From Aeromicrobium sp. Root472D3 (GTDB lineage Bacteria; Actinomycetota; Actinomycetes; Propionibacteriales; Nocardioidaceae), in NCBI RefSeq assembly GCF_001426485.1, contig NZ_LMET01000001.1:1123033-1187032 (forward strand): a stretch of DNA of 64,000 bases, written 5' to 3'. Shown one piece after another: positions 45,293-52,197 of this stretch. Position numbers and translations under genes: made by a program. Numbering within the stretch: position 1 is the first letter of the stretch; each line of letters begins with the position of its first letter. The notes under the pieces are model-generated. The model worked only from the letters and a program-made list of their open reading frames with translations. It did no database searches and was not told where the DNA came from.

Positions 45293-46686
45293 CGATCCCC
45301 ATCGACTGGACCGTCGCCGGGCCCGCCACGATCGTGCTGGTCGGCGCGCTCGTCGCGCTGATGGTCGACGCCTTCTACCCGCGCCGCACGTGGCTGGGCT
45401 CGGGCCTCCCCGCGACCGTGGCCGGGGTCGTCGCGACGGCCGAGCTGGTGCGGGGCGACGCGACGGGCACGCCGTTCGCGTTCTCGCTCGTCGTGCTGGT
45501 CGGGACGCTGTTCGTCGTCGTGGCCTCCAACGTCATGAACTTCGAGAACGCCATGCCGCCGGGGGAGTACCACTTCCTGCTGATGAGCGCGGCCGCCGGC
45601 GCGCTGCTGATGGTCGGTGCCCGCGACGTCGTGACGCTGGTCGTGGCCCTCGAGCTGCTCTCACTGCCGTCGATCGCGCTGGTGGGGCTGCGGCAGGGCG
45701 ACCGCGACGCGATCAGGGCGGCGTGGACGTTCTTCCTCGTCTCGGTGGTGTCGACGGCCGTCACGCTGATGGGCGTCTCGCTGCTGTACGGCGTCACGGG
45801 GACGCTCGACTACGCACTGCTGGGCCGGGCCTTGGTCGACCCGGCGGTGCCCGACGGCGTGGTGTCGGTCGCCGTCGTGATGACGGTCGTGGGCCTGCTG
45901 TTCAAGCTCGGCGCCGTGCCGTTCCACCTCTGGGTGCCCGACGCCTACGGCGGCGCATCGGTCATGGTCGCGGGCTTCCTGTCGGCGGTCTCGAAGGCCG
46001 CGTCGCTCGGCGCGCTGCTGGTGCTGCTGTCGGTCGCGCTGCCGGCGGCGCAGGACGACTGGCAGCCGGTCGTCGCGGTCGTGGCGGCCCTGACCATGAC
46101 GGTCGGCAACGTCGGCGCGCTGCGCCAGGACGATGCGATCGGCCTGCTCGCGTGGTCGTCGGTCGCGCAGGCCGGGTTCCTCGTCGCGCCCGCAGCGGTC
46201 GTCTCGTCGTCGTACGCCCTGCCGGCCGCGGCCCAGTACGTCGCGGTGTACGCGCTGGCCAACCTCGTGGCCTTCGCCGCCCTGGCGGTCGTGCTCAGGC
46301 TGCGGGGCAGCACCCGGCTCGACGACCTGCGCGGCATGGCCCGCAACGACCCGTGGATGGGTGTCCCGCTCGTCATGGCGGCCCTGACGCTGGCGGGCTT
46401 CCCCCCGGCCGTCATCGGCCTGGTGACCAAGTTCGTCGTCATCCGCCCCGTCGTCGACGGCGACCACGTGTGGCTCGCGATCATCATGGGCGTCAACGTC
46501 ATGCTGGGCCTGGCGTACTACCTGCGGCTCGTCGTGACGCTGTGCGAGCGCCCGGTCGGCGAGCCGTACGTCAGCCCGTCACCGCCGATCTCGGTGCGCT
46601 TCGCGAAGTCGACGGTGCTGATCGGGGCGGCCGCCCTGGTCGTCCTCAGTGCCTGGCCCGACCTGCTGCTGTCGCACCTGCCCTGA
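45289..46686 (+). CDS. nuoN2: Second NuoN-like antiporter subunit
   Basis: A 465-residue homologue of NuoN and the last gene of the second operon. The glutamate is in LVVALELLSLPSIALVGL and the lysine in LLFKLGAVPFHLWVPDAYGG. It is shorter than NuoN1 at the N-terminus and in the middle loop. A hairpin follows the stop at once. Confidence 0.88.
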   Translation: MTIPIDWTVAGPATIVLVGALVALMVDAFYPRRTWLGSGLPATVAGVVATAELVRGDATGTPFAFSLVVLVGTLFVVVASNVMNFENAMPPGEYHFLLMSAAAGALLMVGARDVVTLVVALELLSLPSIALVGLRQGDRDAIRAAWTFFLVSVVSTAVTLMGVSLLYGVTGTLDYALLGRALVDPAVPDGVVSVAVVMTVVGLLFKLGAVPFHLWVPDAYGGASVMVAGFLSAVSKAASLGALLVLLSVALPAAQDDWQPVVAVVAALTMTVGNVGALRQDDAIGLLAWSSVAQAGFLVAPAAVVSSSYALPAAAQYVAVYALANLVAFAALAVVLRLRGSTRLDDLRGMARNDPWMGVPLVMAALTLAGFPPAVIGLVTKFVVIRPVVDGDHVWLAIIMGVNVMLGLAYYLRLVVTLCERPVGEPYVSPSPPISVRFAKSTVLIGAAALVVLSAWPDLLLSHLP

Positions 46687-46708
46687 CCCCGGCGGCGCGC
46701 CGGCGGGG
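46687..46708. terminator. Bidirectional hairpin between nuoN2 and yajQ
   Basis: CCCCGGCGGC (46687-46696) pairs with 46699-46708 at 9 of 10 positions, directly after the nuoN2 stop and just before the convergent yajQ end. Confidence 0.55.
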
Positions 46709-46714
46709 TGGGGC

Positions 46715-47206
46715 TCAGCGGTAGTTCGTGAACTGCACCGCGAAGTCGAGGTCGGCGCCCTTGAGCAGGGCGATGACCTCCTGCAGGTCGTCGCGCTTCT
46801 TGCTCGTGACGCGCAGCTCGTCGCCCTGGATCTGCACCTTGACGCCCTTGGGACCCTCGTCGCGGATCAGCTTGGAGACCTTCTTGGCCTGCTCCTGGCT
46901 GATGCCCTCGCCGAACGTGCAGTTGAGCTTGGTGTCCTTGCCCGACTGGCGGGGCTCGCCGTCCTCGAGGGCCTTGAGCGAGATGCCGCGCTTGATGAGC
47001 TTGTCCTTGAAGACGTCGAGCACCGCGAGGGCGCGCTCGTCGGCGTTGGCGGTGATCTCGATGCCCCACTCGCCGCTCCACGTGATCTCGGCGCCGGTGT
47101 TCTTGAAGTCGTAGCGTGTCTGGATCTCCTTGACCGCCTGGTTGAGCGCGTTGTCGGCCTCCTGGCGATCGATCTTGCTCACGATGTCGAAGGACGAGTC
47201 GGCCAT
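46715..47206 (-). CDS. yajQ: YajQ family nucleotide/cyclic-di-GMP-binding protein
   Basis: A 163-residue protein with the YajQ double ferredoxin-like fold. The start [20 protein letters not shown], the [13 protein letters not shown] strand and the end [15 protein letters not shown] are family hallmarks. YajQ proteins bind RNA or nucleotides, and the Xanthomonas member binds cyclic-di-GMP. The role in actinobacteria is not established. The ATG has AGGAG about 9 bases upstream. A TAGGCT box on the minus strand (47254 to 47249) may be its -10. Confidence 0.9.
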   Translation of the reverse strand: MADSSFDIVSKIDRQEADNALNQAVKEIQTRYDFKNTGAEITWSGEWGIEITANADERALAVLDVFKDKLIKRGISLKALEDGEPRQSGKDTKLNCTFGEGISQEQAKKVSKLIRDEGPKGVKVQIQGDELRVTSKKRDDLQEVIALLKGADLDFAVQFTNYR

Positions 47207-47297
47207 GAAGGGTGCTCCTGAAGCGTTGCGGCGGGTCTGATTTCTCTCAGCCTAATCGGCTGCGCTAGGCTTGCTCGTCGTTGCCCCGGCAACGCCC

Positions 47298-47379
47298 GGC
47301 AGGTTGCCCGAGTGGCCAAAGGGATCTGACTGTAAATCAGACGGCTCAGCCTACGCAGGTTCGAACCCTGCACCTGCCA
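47298..47379 (+). tRNA. tRNA-Tyr (anticodon GTA)
   Basis: The acceptor arm GGCAGGT pairs with ACCTGCC at the 3' side. The anticodon arm TCTGA-loop-TCAGA carries GTA at 47332-47334. The T arm is GCAGG-TTCGAAC-CCTGC. A long variable arm makes it class II, as expected for bacterial tRNA-Tyr. The 3' CCA is not encoded. A TAGGCT at 47266-47271 may be its -10. Confidence 0.95.
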
Positions 47380-47381
47380 CA

Positions 47382-47435
47382 GCACGACACGAAGCCCCTG
47401 ACCCGCCACGACGCGGGTCAGGGGCTTCGTCGTGC
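47382..47435. terminator. Very strong hairpin terminator after tRNA-Tyr
   Basis: A perfect 16-bp stem (47391-47406 with 47413-47428, 6-base loop) is extended by GCACGAC/GTCGTGC outside it. It begins 3 bases after the tRNA and ends 6 bases before the convergent DUF2510 gene, so it can serve both. Confidence 0.8.
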
Positions 47436-47440
47436 AGCGC

Positions 47441-47848
47441 TCAGAGCGGGGACGGCCGATCGCTCGCGAGGGCCAGCCCGAGGCTCCTGACGTGCTCGAG
47501 GAGTCCCTCGAGCCGTGCCCGCTGCACGCCGATCTCGGCCTCGAGGTCGTCGAGGGCGATCGTGCGCCCCACGACGTCCTCGATCCCGTAGTGCTCCACG
47601 GCCCGTCGCAGGCGCCGGTTGTCGGCCGCGAGGAGGTCGTTCTCCTCGATCAGGTCGCGGGCGAGCCTCCTGGCGCCGAGCACCGGCACCGAGCGGCCGG
47701 GGGCGGCGGACGGGTCCTCGGCGGCGGGGTCCGGTGCCGAGGGCGCGTCCCGGACGTGCTCGGTCCACGTCGACCCGTCCCAGTAGCGGAGCAGTCCGCC
47801 CTCGGGTGCTCGCGGGTCGGGGTACCAGTCGGCTGCTGCGGTGTTCAT
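47441..47848 (-). CDS. DUF2510 protein with a C-terminal coiled coil
   Basis: A 135-residue protein. The N-terminal ADWYPDPRAPEGGLLRYWDGSTWTEHV is a DUF2510 module, a short Trp-rich domain found at the ends of many actinobacterial envelope or signalling proteins. A Pro/Ala/Asp linker follows. Residues about 58-130 are helical, with DLEAEIGVQRARLEGLLEHV likely to form a coiled coil. It has no membrane helix. The role is unknown. It diverges from the sigma factor gene by 160 bases. Confidence 0.72.
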   Translation of the reverse strand: MNTAAADWYPDPRAPEGGLLRYWDGSTWTEHVRDAPSAPDPAAEDPSAAPGRSVPVLGARRLARDLIEENDLLAADNRRLRRAVEHYGIEDVVGRTIALDDLEAEIGVQRARLEGLLEHVRSLGLALASDRPSPL

Positions 47849-47996
47849 GGTCGTGACGACTCCTCTGTGCGTGGGCCCCGGGGGTGCTTCGACGACCCCC
47901 GTGGTGGTTCATCGCACTCGGGGGCGCCGGATCACCGGCGACTCGCAGGTTCCTGTCGACGGCCACGACCTGCCGAGACCTGAGCTGCGCCTCACG

Positions 47997-48002
47997 TATC
48001 CT
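47997..48002 (+). promoter_or_regulatory. Leaderless -10 (TATCCT) for the sigma factor gene
   Basis: TATCCT lies 6 bases before the GTG at 48009. It resembles a housekeeping -10 rather than an ECF-type CGTC box, so autoregulation by this sigma factor is not indicated. Confidence 0.45.
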
Positions 48003-48008
48003 GCGGGC

Positions 48009-48545
48009 GTGAGCGACGAGGACTTCAGAGCGCTCTACGCACGGCTCCAGCAGGCGGTGTTCTCGTTCGCCGCCCGGCGGCTGTCGCCCGAGCAGGCGAT
48101 GGACGTCGTCAACAGCACCTTCGAGGTCGTGCTGCGCAAGCGCGACGCCTGCCCGGAACGACCCGAGGAGTGGGCCCCGTGGGTCATGGGGATCGCGAGG
48201 AACCAGGTCCTGCAAGAAGGGCAGAGGGTCACGCGCAAGCACCACGACAACCGATTCATCGAGGACTACGCCGACCGTGAGGACCCCGTGAACCCCGACG
48301 TCGCCGAGGTGGTCGCCGACACCGAGTACGGCCGGTGGGTGTGGCGATCGCTCGAGCCGTCGGAGCAGCGGCTCATGACCGTCGCCTTCGTGCAGATGCT
48401 GTCGACCGCCGACGGGGCACGGCTCATGGGCATCTCGACCTCGGCGTACACGACGCGCGTCCTGCGCCTGCGCCGCAGGCTCGAGGCGCTCGAGGCCGAG
48501 CACCTCGGCACGCCGATCCTGTCCGAGAGGGGGGAGAGGGCATGA
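48009..48545 (+). CDS. ECF-like RNA polymerase sigma factor
   Basis: A 178-residue sigma-70 family protein. Region 2 spans about residues 3-72 (ALYARLQQAVFSFAARRLS...WAPWVMGIARNQVLQEGQR). Region 4 at about 113-165 has a helix-turn-helix (LSTADGARLMGISTSAYTTRVLRLRRRLEAL). The upstream in-frame extension was rejected because the region 2 helix begins right after the GTG. The partner membrane protein gene overlaps by 4 bases, the usual sigma/anti-sigma layout. Confidence 0.85.
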   Translation: MSDEDFRALYARLQQAVFSFAARRLSPEQAMDVVNSTFEVVLRKRDACPERPEEWAPWVMGIARNQVLQEGQRVTRKHHDNRFIEDYADREDPVNPDVAEVVADTEYGRWVWRSLEPSEQRLMTVAFVQMLSTADGARLMGISTSAYTTRVLRLRRRLEALEAEHLGTPILSERGERA

Positions 48546-49627
48546 ACGAGACACCGGTCGATCCCGAGCAGGAGCTCGCGCGCCTGCGCCGGGCCGCCGA
48601 GAAGGCGGGGCTGCACGCCGACGTCGACCCGGCCCGGCACGGCCTCGCGTTCCCCTCGGCCGACGACCTGCTGGCCCGTCACGACGGGCCGTCCGAGGTC
48701 GACGTGGCGAGGCGGCGCCGGCGCCGCCGGGTCCTGGCGGCCGTGGTCAGCTCCGTCGCCGCCGTGAGCGTGTTCGTGCTGGGCGTCTTCCAGCCGTGGC
48801 AGCCCGACGGCGCGGCCGCCTCGACCGTGCCCATCCTGAGCTACGAGTACGCCTCGGCGAAGCAGATCGCGACGGCGCCCGGCAAGGACGCCCGGGAGAC
48901 CCTGCGGTCGCTCTCCGAGACGGCGGCCGAACAGGTCGAGCCGGCTCGCGGGGGGTCGGTCCAGTACACCGTCTCGGACAACTTCTTCCTGAGCGCCACG
49001 GTCGGCGGTGACGAGGAGCCCGAGGTCATACCGACCCTGCTCCAGCGGTGGCTGACGAGCGATGGCGCGCAACGCAGCGTCGAGAAGGTCGACGACCCGC
49101 TCGACGACAGTGGACGCGGGCTCAGTCGGCCCGGCGGCTGGGACTCGCTCCCGGTCCGGGGCGACGTGACGCAGCCCGCCGGCGAGATCGACGCCGCGGC
49201 GCTCGACCGGCTGCCGACCGACCGGTCGAAGCTGCGCACGGCGCTCCTGGAGCTGACCGGCTGCGCATCGCGCGACCGGCCGGACCGGCCGATGTGCCTG
49301 TACGTGCACATCCTGGAGCTGCACAACATCTACGTCGTGCCGGCCCGGGTCGACGCGGCCTTCTGGAGCCTGATGGCCGAGACGAGCGCCTACCGCCTGC
49401 TCGGCGACGTGAAGGACCGCGCCGGACGGACGGGCCTGGGCATCTCGCTGTTCCCGGAGTCGGAGCCCTCGTACCGTGTCGTGCTGATCGTCAGTCCTGA
49501 GACGGGACGGCTGCTGGGCGCCGAGGACATCCTGATCAAGGACGACGTGGCCGCCAAGATCACGGCCCCCGCCATCACGAGCTTCACGGCGTTCCTGACG
49601 GCGCGCTGGGTCCGGTCCGCGTCCTAG
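48542..49627 (+). CDS. Membrane-anchored partner of the sigma factor (putative anti-sigma, CU044_5270-like)
   Basis: A 361-residue protein with a soluble N-terminal about 65 residues, then a basic RRRRRRR stop-transfer and one membrane helix (VLAAVVSSVAAVSVFVLGVF). A large extracytoplasmic part follows, with two cysteines in LTGCASRDRPDRPMCLYV. The topology and coupling to a sigma gene suit the CU044_5270-type proteins seen beside actinobacterial ECF sigma factors. Anti-sigma activity is inferred; no zinc-binding HxxxCxxC is present at the N-terminus. Confidence 0.7.
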   Translation: MNETPVDPEQELARLRRAAEKAGLHADVDPARHGLAFPSADDLLARHDGPSEVDVARRRRRRRVLAAVVSSVAAVSVFVLGVFQPWQPDGAAASTVPILSYEYASAKQIATAPGKDARETLRSLSETAAEQVEPARGGSVQYTVSDNFFLSATVGGDEEPEVIPTLLQRWLTSDGAQRSVEKVDDPLDDSGRGLSRPGGWDSLPVRGDVTQPAGEIDAAALDRLPTDRSKLRTALLELTGCASRDRPDRPMCLYVHILELHNIYVVPARVDAAFWSLMAETSAYRLLGDVKDRAGRTGLGISLFPESEPSYRVVLIVSPETGRLLGAEDILIKDDVAAKITAPAITSFTAFLTARWVRSAS

Positions 49628-49678
49628 GGCCGGTCGGTGCGCCGACGCCCGCGGCGGGTCGCCGCATGGGACCGGCCC
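49627..49678 (+). terminator. Branched hairpin after the sigma/anti-sigma pair
   Basis: GGGCCGGT (49627-49634) pairs with ACCGGCCC (49671-49678). Inside are a CGG/CCG hairpin and a perfect GCGGCG/CGCCGC hairpin at 49651-49665. The structure starts on the last base of the stop codon. Confidence 0.5.
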
Positions 49679-49734
49679 GCGCGGGTACGGCGGGCCCGGG
49701 CACCGGACGCGCCGGGGCCCGGGGAGGGGCGGAC

Positions 49735-49800
49735 ATGGAGCCAGTCGTGCGGCACGGGGTGGGCGACATCCGGCTCGAGCAGTCCGCGCGCCGAGGGTGA
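49735..49800 (+). CDS. 21-residue ORF translationally coupled to the ybdK gene
   Basis: An ATG with GGGGAGGGG 6 bases upstream opens a 21-codon frame (starting MEPVVRHGVGDIRLEQ). Its TGA overlaps the GTG start of the next gene as GTGA. The downstream gene has only a GAGG directly against its start, so ribosomes ending here could reinitiate. It may be a leader peptide or a small protein; the sequence matches nothing I recognise. Confidence 0.4.
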   Translation: MEPVVRHGVGDIRLEQSARRG

Positions 49801-50891
49801 CGCCTCGCAAGCTGGCCGTCGAGGAGGAGATGTTCCTGGTCGACCCCGGCACCCGCCGTCTGGTCGGGTCGTCGGACCGGGCCGTCGGAGGGGCGGACGA
49901 GGGCGACGTCGAGCAGGAGCTGTTCCTGCAGCAGGTCGAGACGCAGTCGAGCCCCCGGCTGGCGGTCGCCGACCTGCTCGACGACCTCGCCGGGGCCCGG
50001 GCCTCGGCCGCCGAGGCGGCCTCCTCGGTCGGGGCCCGCCTCGCCGCGATGCCGACGCCGGTCGTGCTCGACGCGGACGGCGACGTCACGCCCAAGGACC
50101 GCTACCGCACGATGATGGCCCGCTACGGACGGGTCGCGCGCGACGCCCTCGTGTGCGGCATGCACGTGCACGTGGACGTGTCGGACGACGAGGAAGCGGT
50201 CGCGATCGTCGACCGGCTCCGCCCGTGGCTGCCGGTCGTGCTCGCGATGTCGGCGGGGTCGCCCTTCCACCTCGGCGTCGACACGTCGTTCGCGAGCTGG
50301 CGGGCCGAGGTCTGGGAGGCCTGGCCCACCGCGGGGGCCACCGAGCCGTTCGGCGACGCCGCGGGCTACCGACGCGCCGTGGCGGGCCTGATCGCGTCCG
50401 GGGCGGCTCTCGACGACGGGATGGTCTACTTCGACGCCCGCCTGGCGCGCGACTTCCCGACCGTCGAGGTGCGCGTCGCCGACGTGTGCACCGACCTGGC
50501 CGACACGGTCGTCGTCGCCGGCGTCGTGCGCGCGCTGGTCGAGACCTGTGCGCGGCAGTGGCGCGCGGGGGAGCGGGCACCCGTGTGGCGCGTCGAGCAG
50601 CTCCGGGCGGCCCGCTGGCTGGCCCGGCGCGACGGACTCGCGGGGTCGCTGCTCGACCCCCTCACGGGCGAGGCGCACCCCGCGTCCGACGTCGTCGGAT
50701 CGCTGCTGCGGACGATCGGCCCCGCGCTCGACCTCGCGGGCGACCGCCCGCTCGTCGAGGCCGGCCTGGCCCGGCTGGTGCGGGACGGCACCGGCGCCGA
50801 CCGGCAGCGCGCGGTCGCGGGGGAGCGCGTCGACCTCGCGGCGGTCGTCGACGACGTCCTGCGGCGCACGTCCGTGCGTCCGACCCTCTAG
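49797..50891 (+). CDS. YbdK-type carboxylate-amine ligase (GCS2 family)
   Basis: A 364-residue enzyme of the glutamate-cysteine ligase type 2 family. The opening LAVEEEMFLVDP holds the metal-binding glutamates. CGMHVHVDVSD and FDARLARDFPTVEVRVADVC are further signatures, and FHLGVDTSFASWRAEVWEAWP is typical. Related actinobacterial enzymes make gamma-glutamyl compounds. The E. coli YbdK has weak glutamate-cysteine ligase activity, and the true substrate here is unknown since actinobacteria use mycothiol. Translation is probably coupled to the small ORF upstream. Confidence 0.85.
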   Translation: MTPRKLAVEEEMFLVDPGTRRLVGSSDRAVGGADEGDVEQELFLQQVETQSSPRLAVADLLDDLAGARASAAEAASSVGARLAAMPTPVVLDADGDVTPKDRYRTMMARYGRVARDALVCGMHVHVDVSDDEEAVAIVDRLRPWLPVVLAMSAGSPFHLGVDTSFASWRAEVWEAWPTAGATEPFGDAAGYRRAVAGLIASGAALDDGMVYFDARLARDFPTVEVRVADVCTDLADTVVVAGVVRALVETCARQWRAGERAPVWRVEQLRAARWLARRDGLAGSLLDPLTGEAHPASDVVGSLLRTIGPALDLAGDRPLVEAGLARLVRDGTGADRQRAVAGERVDLAAVVDDVLRRTSVRPTL

Positions 50892-50937
50892 GCGGCCCGC
50901 CGGCGCGGCCCTGCGGGGTGGTCTGGACGCATCGGAG

Positions 50938-50953
50938 ATGTTAACGCTCACAT
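50938..50953. promoter_or_regulatory. Upstream AraR (LacI-type) operator
   Basis: ATGTTAACGCTCACAT is a near-palindrome with the LacI-family central CG. It is the reverse complement of the core at 50983-50996. It lies upstream of the -35. Confidence 0.75.
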
Positions 50954-50969
50954 TTTTTCGCCCACATGG

Positions 50970-50998
50970 TTGACAGGGCAATTGTGAGCGTTAACAAT
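50970..50998 (+). promoter_or_regulatory. Promoter of the arabinose operon
   Basis: A perfect -35 TTGACA (50970-50975) is followed 16-17 bases on by TAACAAT (50992-50998), the -10. The -10 lies inside the second operator, so bound repressor must exclude RNA polymerase. Confidence 0.65.
50982..50997. promoter_or_regulatory. Downstream AraR (LacI-type) operator over the -10
   Basis: TTGTGAGCGTTAACAA carries the same 14-bp core as the upstream operator in reverse orientation. The centres are 44 bp apart, close to four helical turns, which would allow a tetrameric or looped repressor. Confidence 0.75.
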
Positions 50999-51014
50999 CG
51001 ACTCCAAGGTGATG

Positions 51015-51049
51015 CCGGTCACAGCGATCAGCCCGCCTCGTGTGACCGG
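51015..51049 (+). promoter_or_regulatory. 9-bp inverted repeat in the arabinose operon leader
   Basis: CCGGTCACA (51015-51023) and TGTGACCGG (51041-51049) are perfect inverted copies, 17 bases apart, in the transcribed leader. They could form an RNA hairpin or be widely spaced TGTGA half-sites. Confidence 0.45.
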
Positions 51050-51110
51050 AGTCCGCCCGCCACACAGCCCCTCGCCGTCGGCCCGGGGTTCCCGAAGATG
51101 GAGGAAGACA

Positions 51111-52121
51111 GTGTTCAAGAAGATCCTGACGGCCACGGCGGGCGCAGCCCTCATCGGTGGCCTCGCGGCATGTGGAAGCAGCAGCTCGGACGGGGCCGGC
51201 TCGGGCGGCTCCGGTGGCTCGGGCGGTTCGGACGACATCACGATGGGCTTCTCCCAGGTCGGCGCGGAGAGCGGCTGGCGCTCGGCCAACACGACGTCGA
51301 TCCGCGACAGCGCCAAGACCGCCGGCATCGACCTCAAGTTCTCCGACGCGCAGCAGAAGCAGGAGAACCAGATCAAGGCGCTGCGCTCGTACATCCAGCA
51401 GAAGGTCGACGTCATCGCGTTCAGCCCCGTCGTCGAGACCGGCTGGGACTCGGTCCTGCAGGAGGCCAAGCGCGCCAAGATCCCCGTGATCCTGACCGAC
51501 CGGTCGGTCGACTCCGACGACGACAGCCTCTACGAGACGTTCCTCGGCTCCGACTTCGTCGAGGAGGGCGAGAAGGCCGGCCAGTGGCTGGTCGACAACG
51601 CCGCCGACTCCGACGTCGACGGCAACGGCTCGATCGACGTCGTCGAGCTGCAGGGCACGACCGGCGCCGCTCCCGCGATCGACCGCAAGGAGGGCTTCGC
51701 CGAGACCACCAAGGCCGATCCGACGATCAAGGTCGTCGCGTCGCAGACGGGTGACTTCACCCGTGACGGCGGCAAGAAGGTCATGGAGTCGTTCCTGAAG
51801 TCGCAGAAGGGCATCGACGTCGTGTACGCCCACAACGACGACATGGGACTCGGTGCGATCGAGGCGATCGAGGCGGCCGGCAAGGTGCCGGGCAAGGACA
51901 TCAAGATCATCACGGTCGACGCCGTCAAGGACGGCATGACCGCGCTGTCCGAGGGCAAGATCAACTACATCGTCGAGTGCAACCCGCTGCTCGGTCCCCA
52001 GCTGATGGACCTCGCCAAGAAGGTCGTCGCCGGCGAGGACGTGCCCCAGCGCGTCGTCACCGAGGAGACGGCCTTCGACCAGGAGACGGCCAAGCAGGTC
52101 CTGGCCGACCGCCAGTACTGA
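51111..52121 (+). CDS. Pentofuranose ABC transporter substrate-binding lipoprotein (YtfQ-like)
   Basis: A 336-residue periplasmic-binding-protein-like lipoprotein. The signal peptide starts VFKKILTATAG and has the lipobox LAAC with C21, followed by a flexible Gly/Ser linker. The mature part (ITMGFSQVGAESGWRSANT, DVIAFSPVVETGWD, HNDDMGLGAIEA) is of the YtfQ type, which binds galactofuranose and arabinofuranose forms. With araB, araD and araA behind it, L-arabinose is the likely ligand. The GTG at 51111 was chosen because GGAGGA sits 5 bases upstream and the signal peptide starts there. Confidence 0.88.
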   Translation: MFKKILTATAGAALIGGLAACGSSSSDGAGSGGSGGSGGSDDITMGFSQVGAESGWRSANTTSIRDSAKTAGIDLKFSDAQQKQENQIKALRSYIQQKVDVIAFSPVVETGWDSVLQEAKRAKIPVILTDRSVDSDDDSLYETFLGSDFVEEGEKAGQWLVDNAADSDVDGNGSIDVVELQGTTGAAPAIDRKEGFAETTKADPTIKVVASQTGDFTRDGGKKVMESFLKSQKGIDVVYAHNDDMGLGAIEAIEAAGKVPGKDIKIITVDAVKDGMTALSEGKINYIVECNPLLGPQLMDLAKKVVAGEDVPQRVVTEETAFDQETAKQVLADRQY

Positions 52122-52144
52122 CCGCCGGTACCGACCACCACCCA

Positions 52145-52174
52145 CCCGGGGGCTCGCGCCCGCGAGCCCCCGGG
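52145..52174 (+). terminator. Strong hairpin between the binding-protein and ATPase genes
   Basis: A perfect 14-bp GC-rich stem (52145-52158 with 52161-52174, 2-base loop) and no T-tract. It lies inside the operon, where such hairpins stabilise or partly end transcripts so that binding protein is made in excess over the membrane parts. Confidence 0.65.
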
Positions 52175-52197
52175 ACCCGGACCACCAAGGAGACATG

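Noticed and set aside
47298-47435. tRNA-Tyr as an integration site for a mobile element
   Set aside because: No integrase, no repeated tRNA 3' end downstream and no change in composition. The structure after the tRNA is a terminator hairpin.
50999-51110. Riboswitch in the arabinose operon leader
   Set aside because: A hairpin is present but no known riboswitch core can be recognised, and the paired operators already explain regulation.
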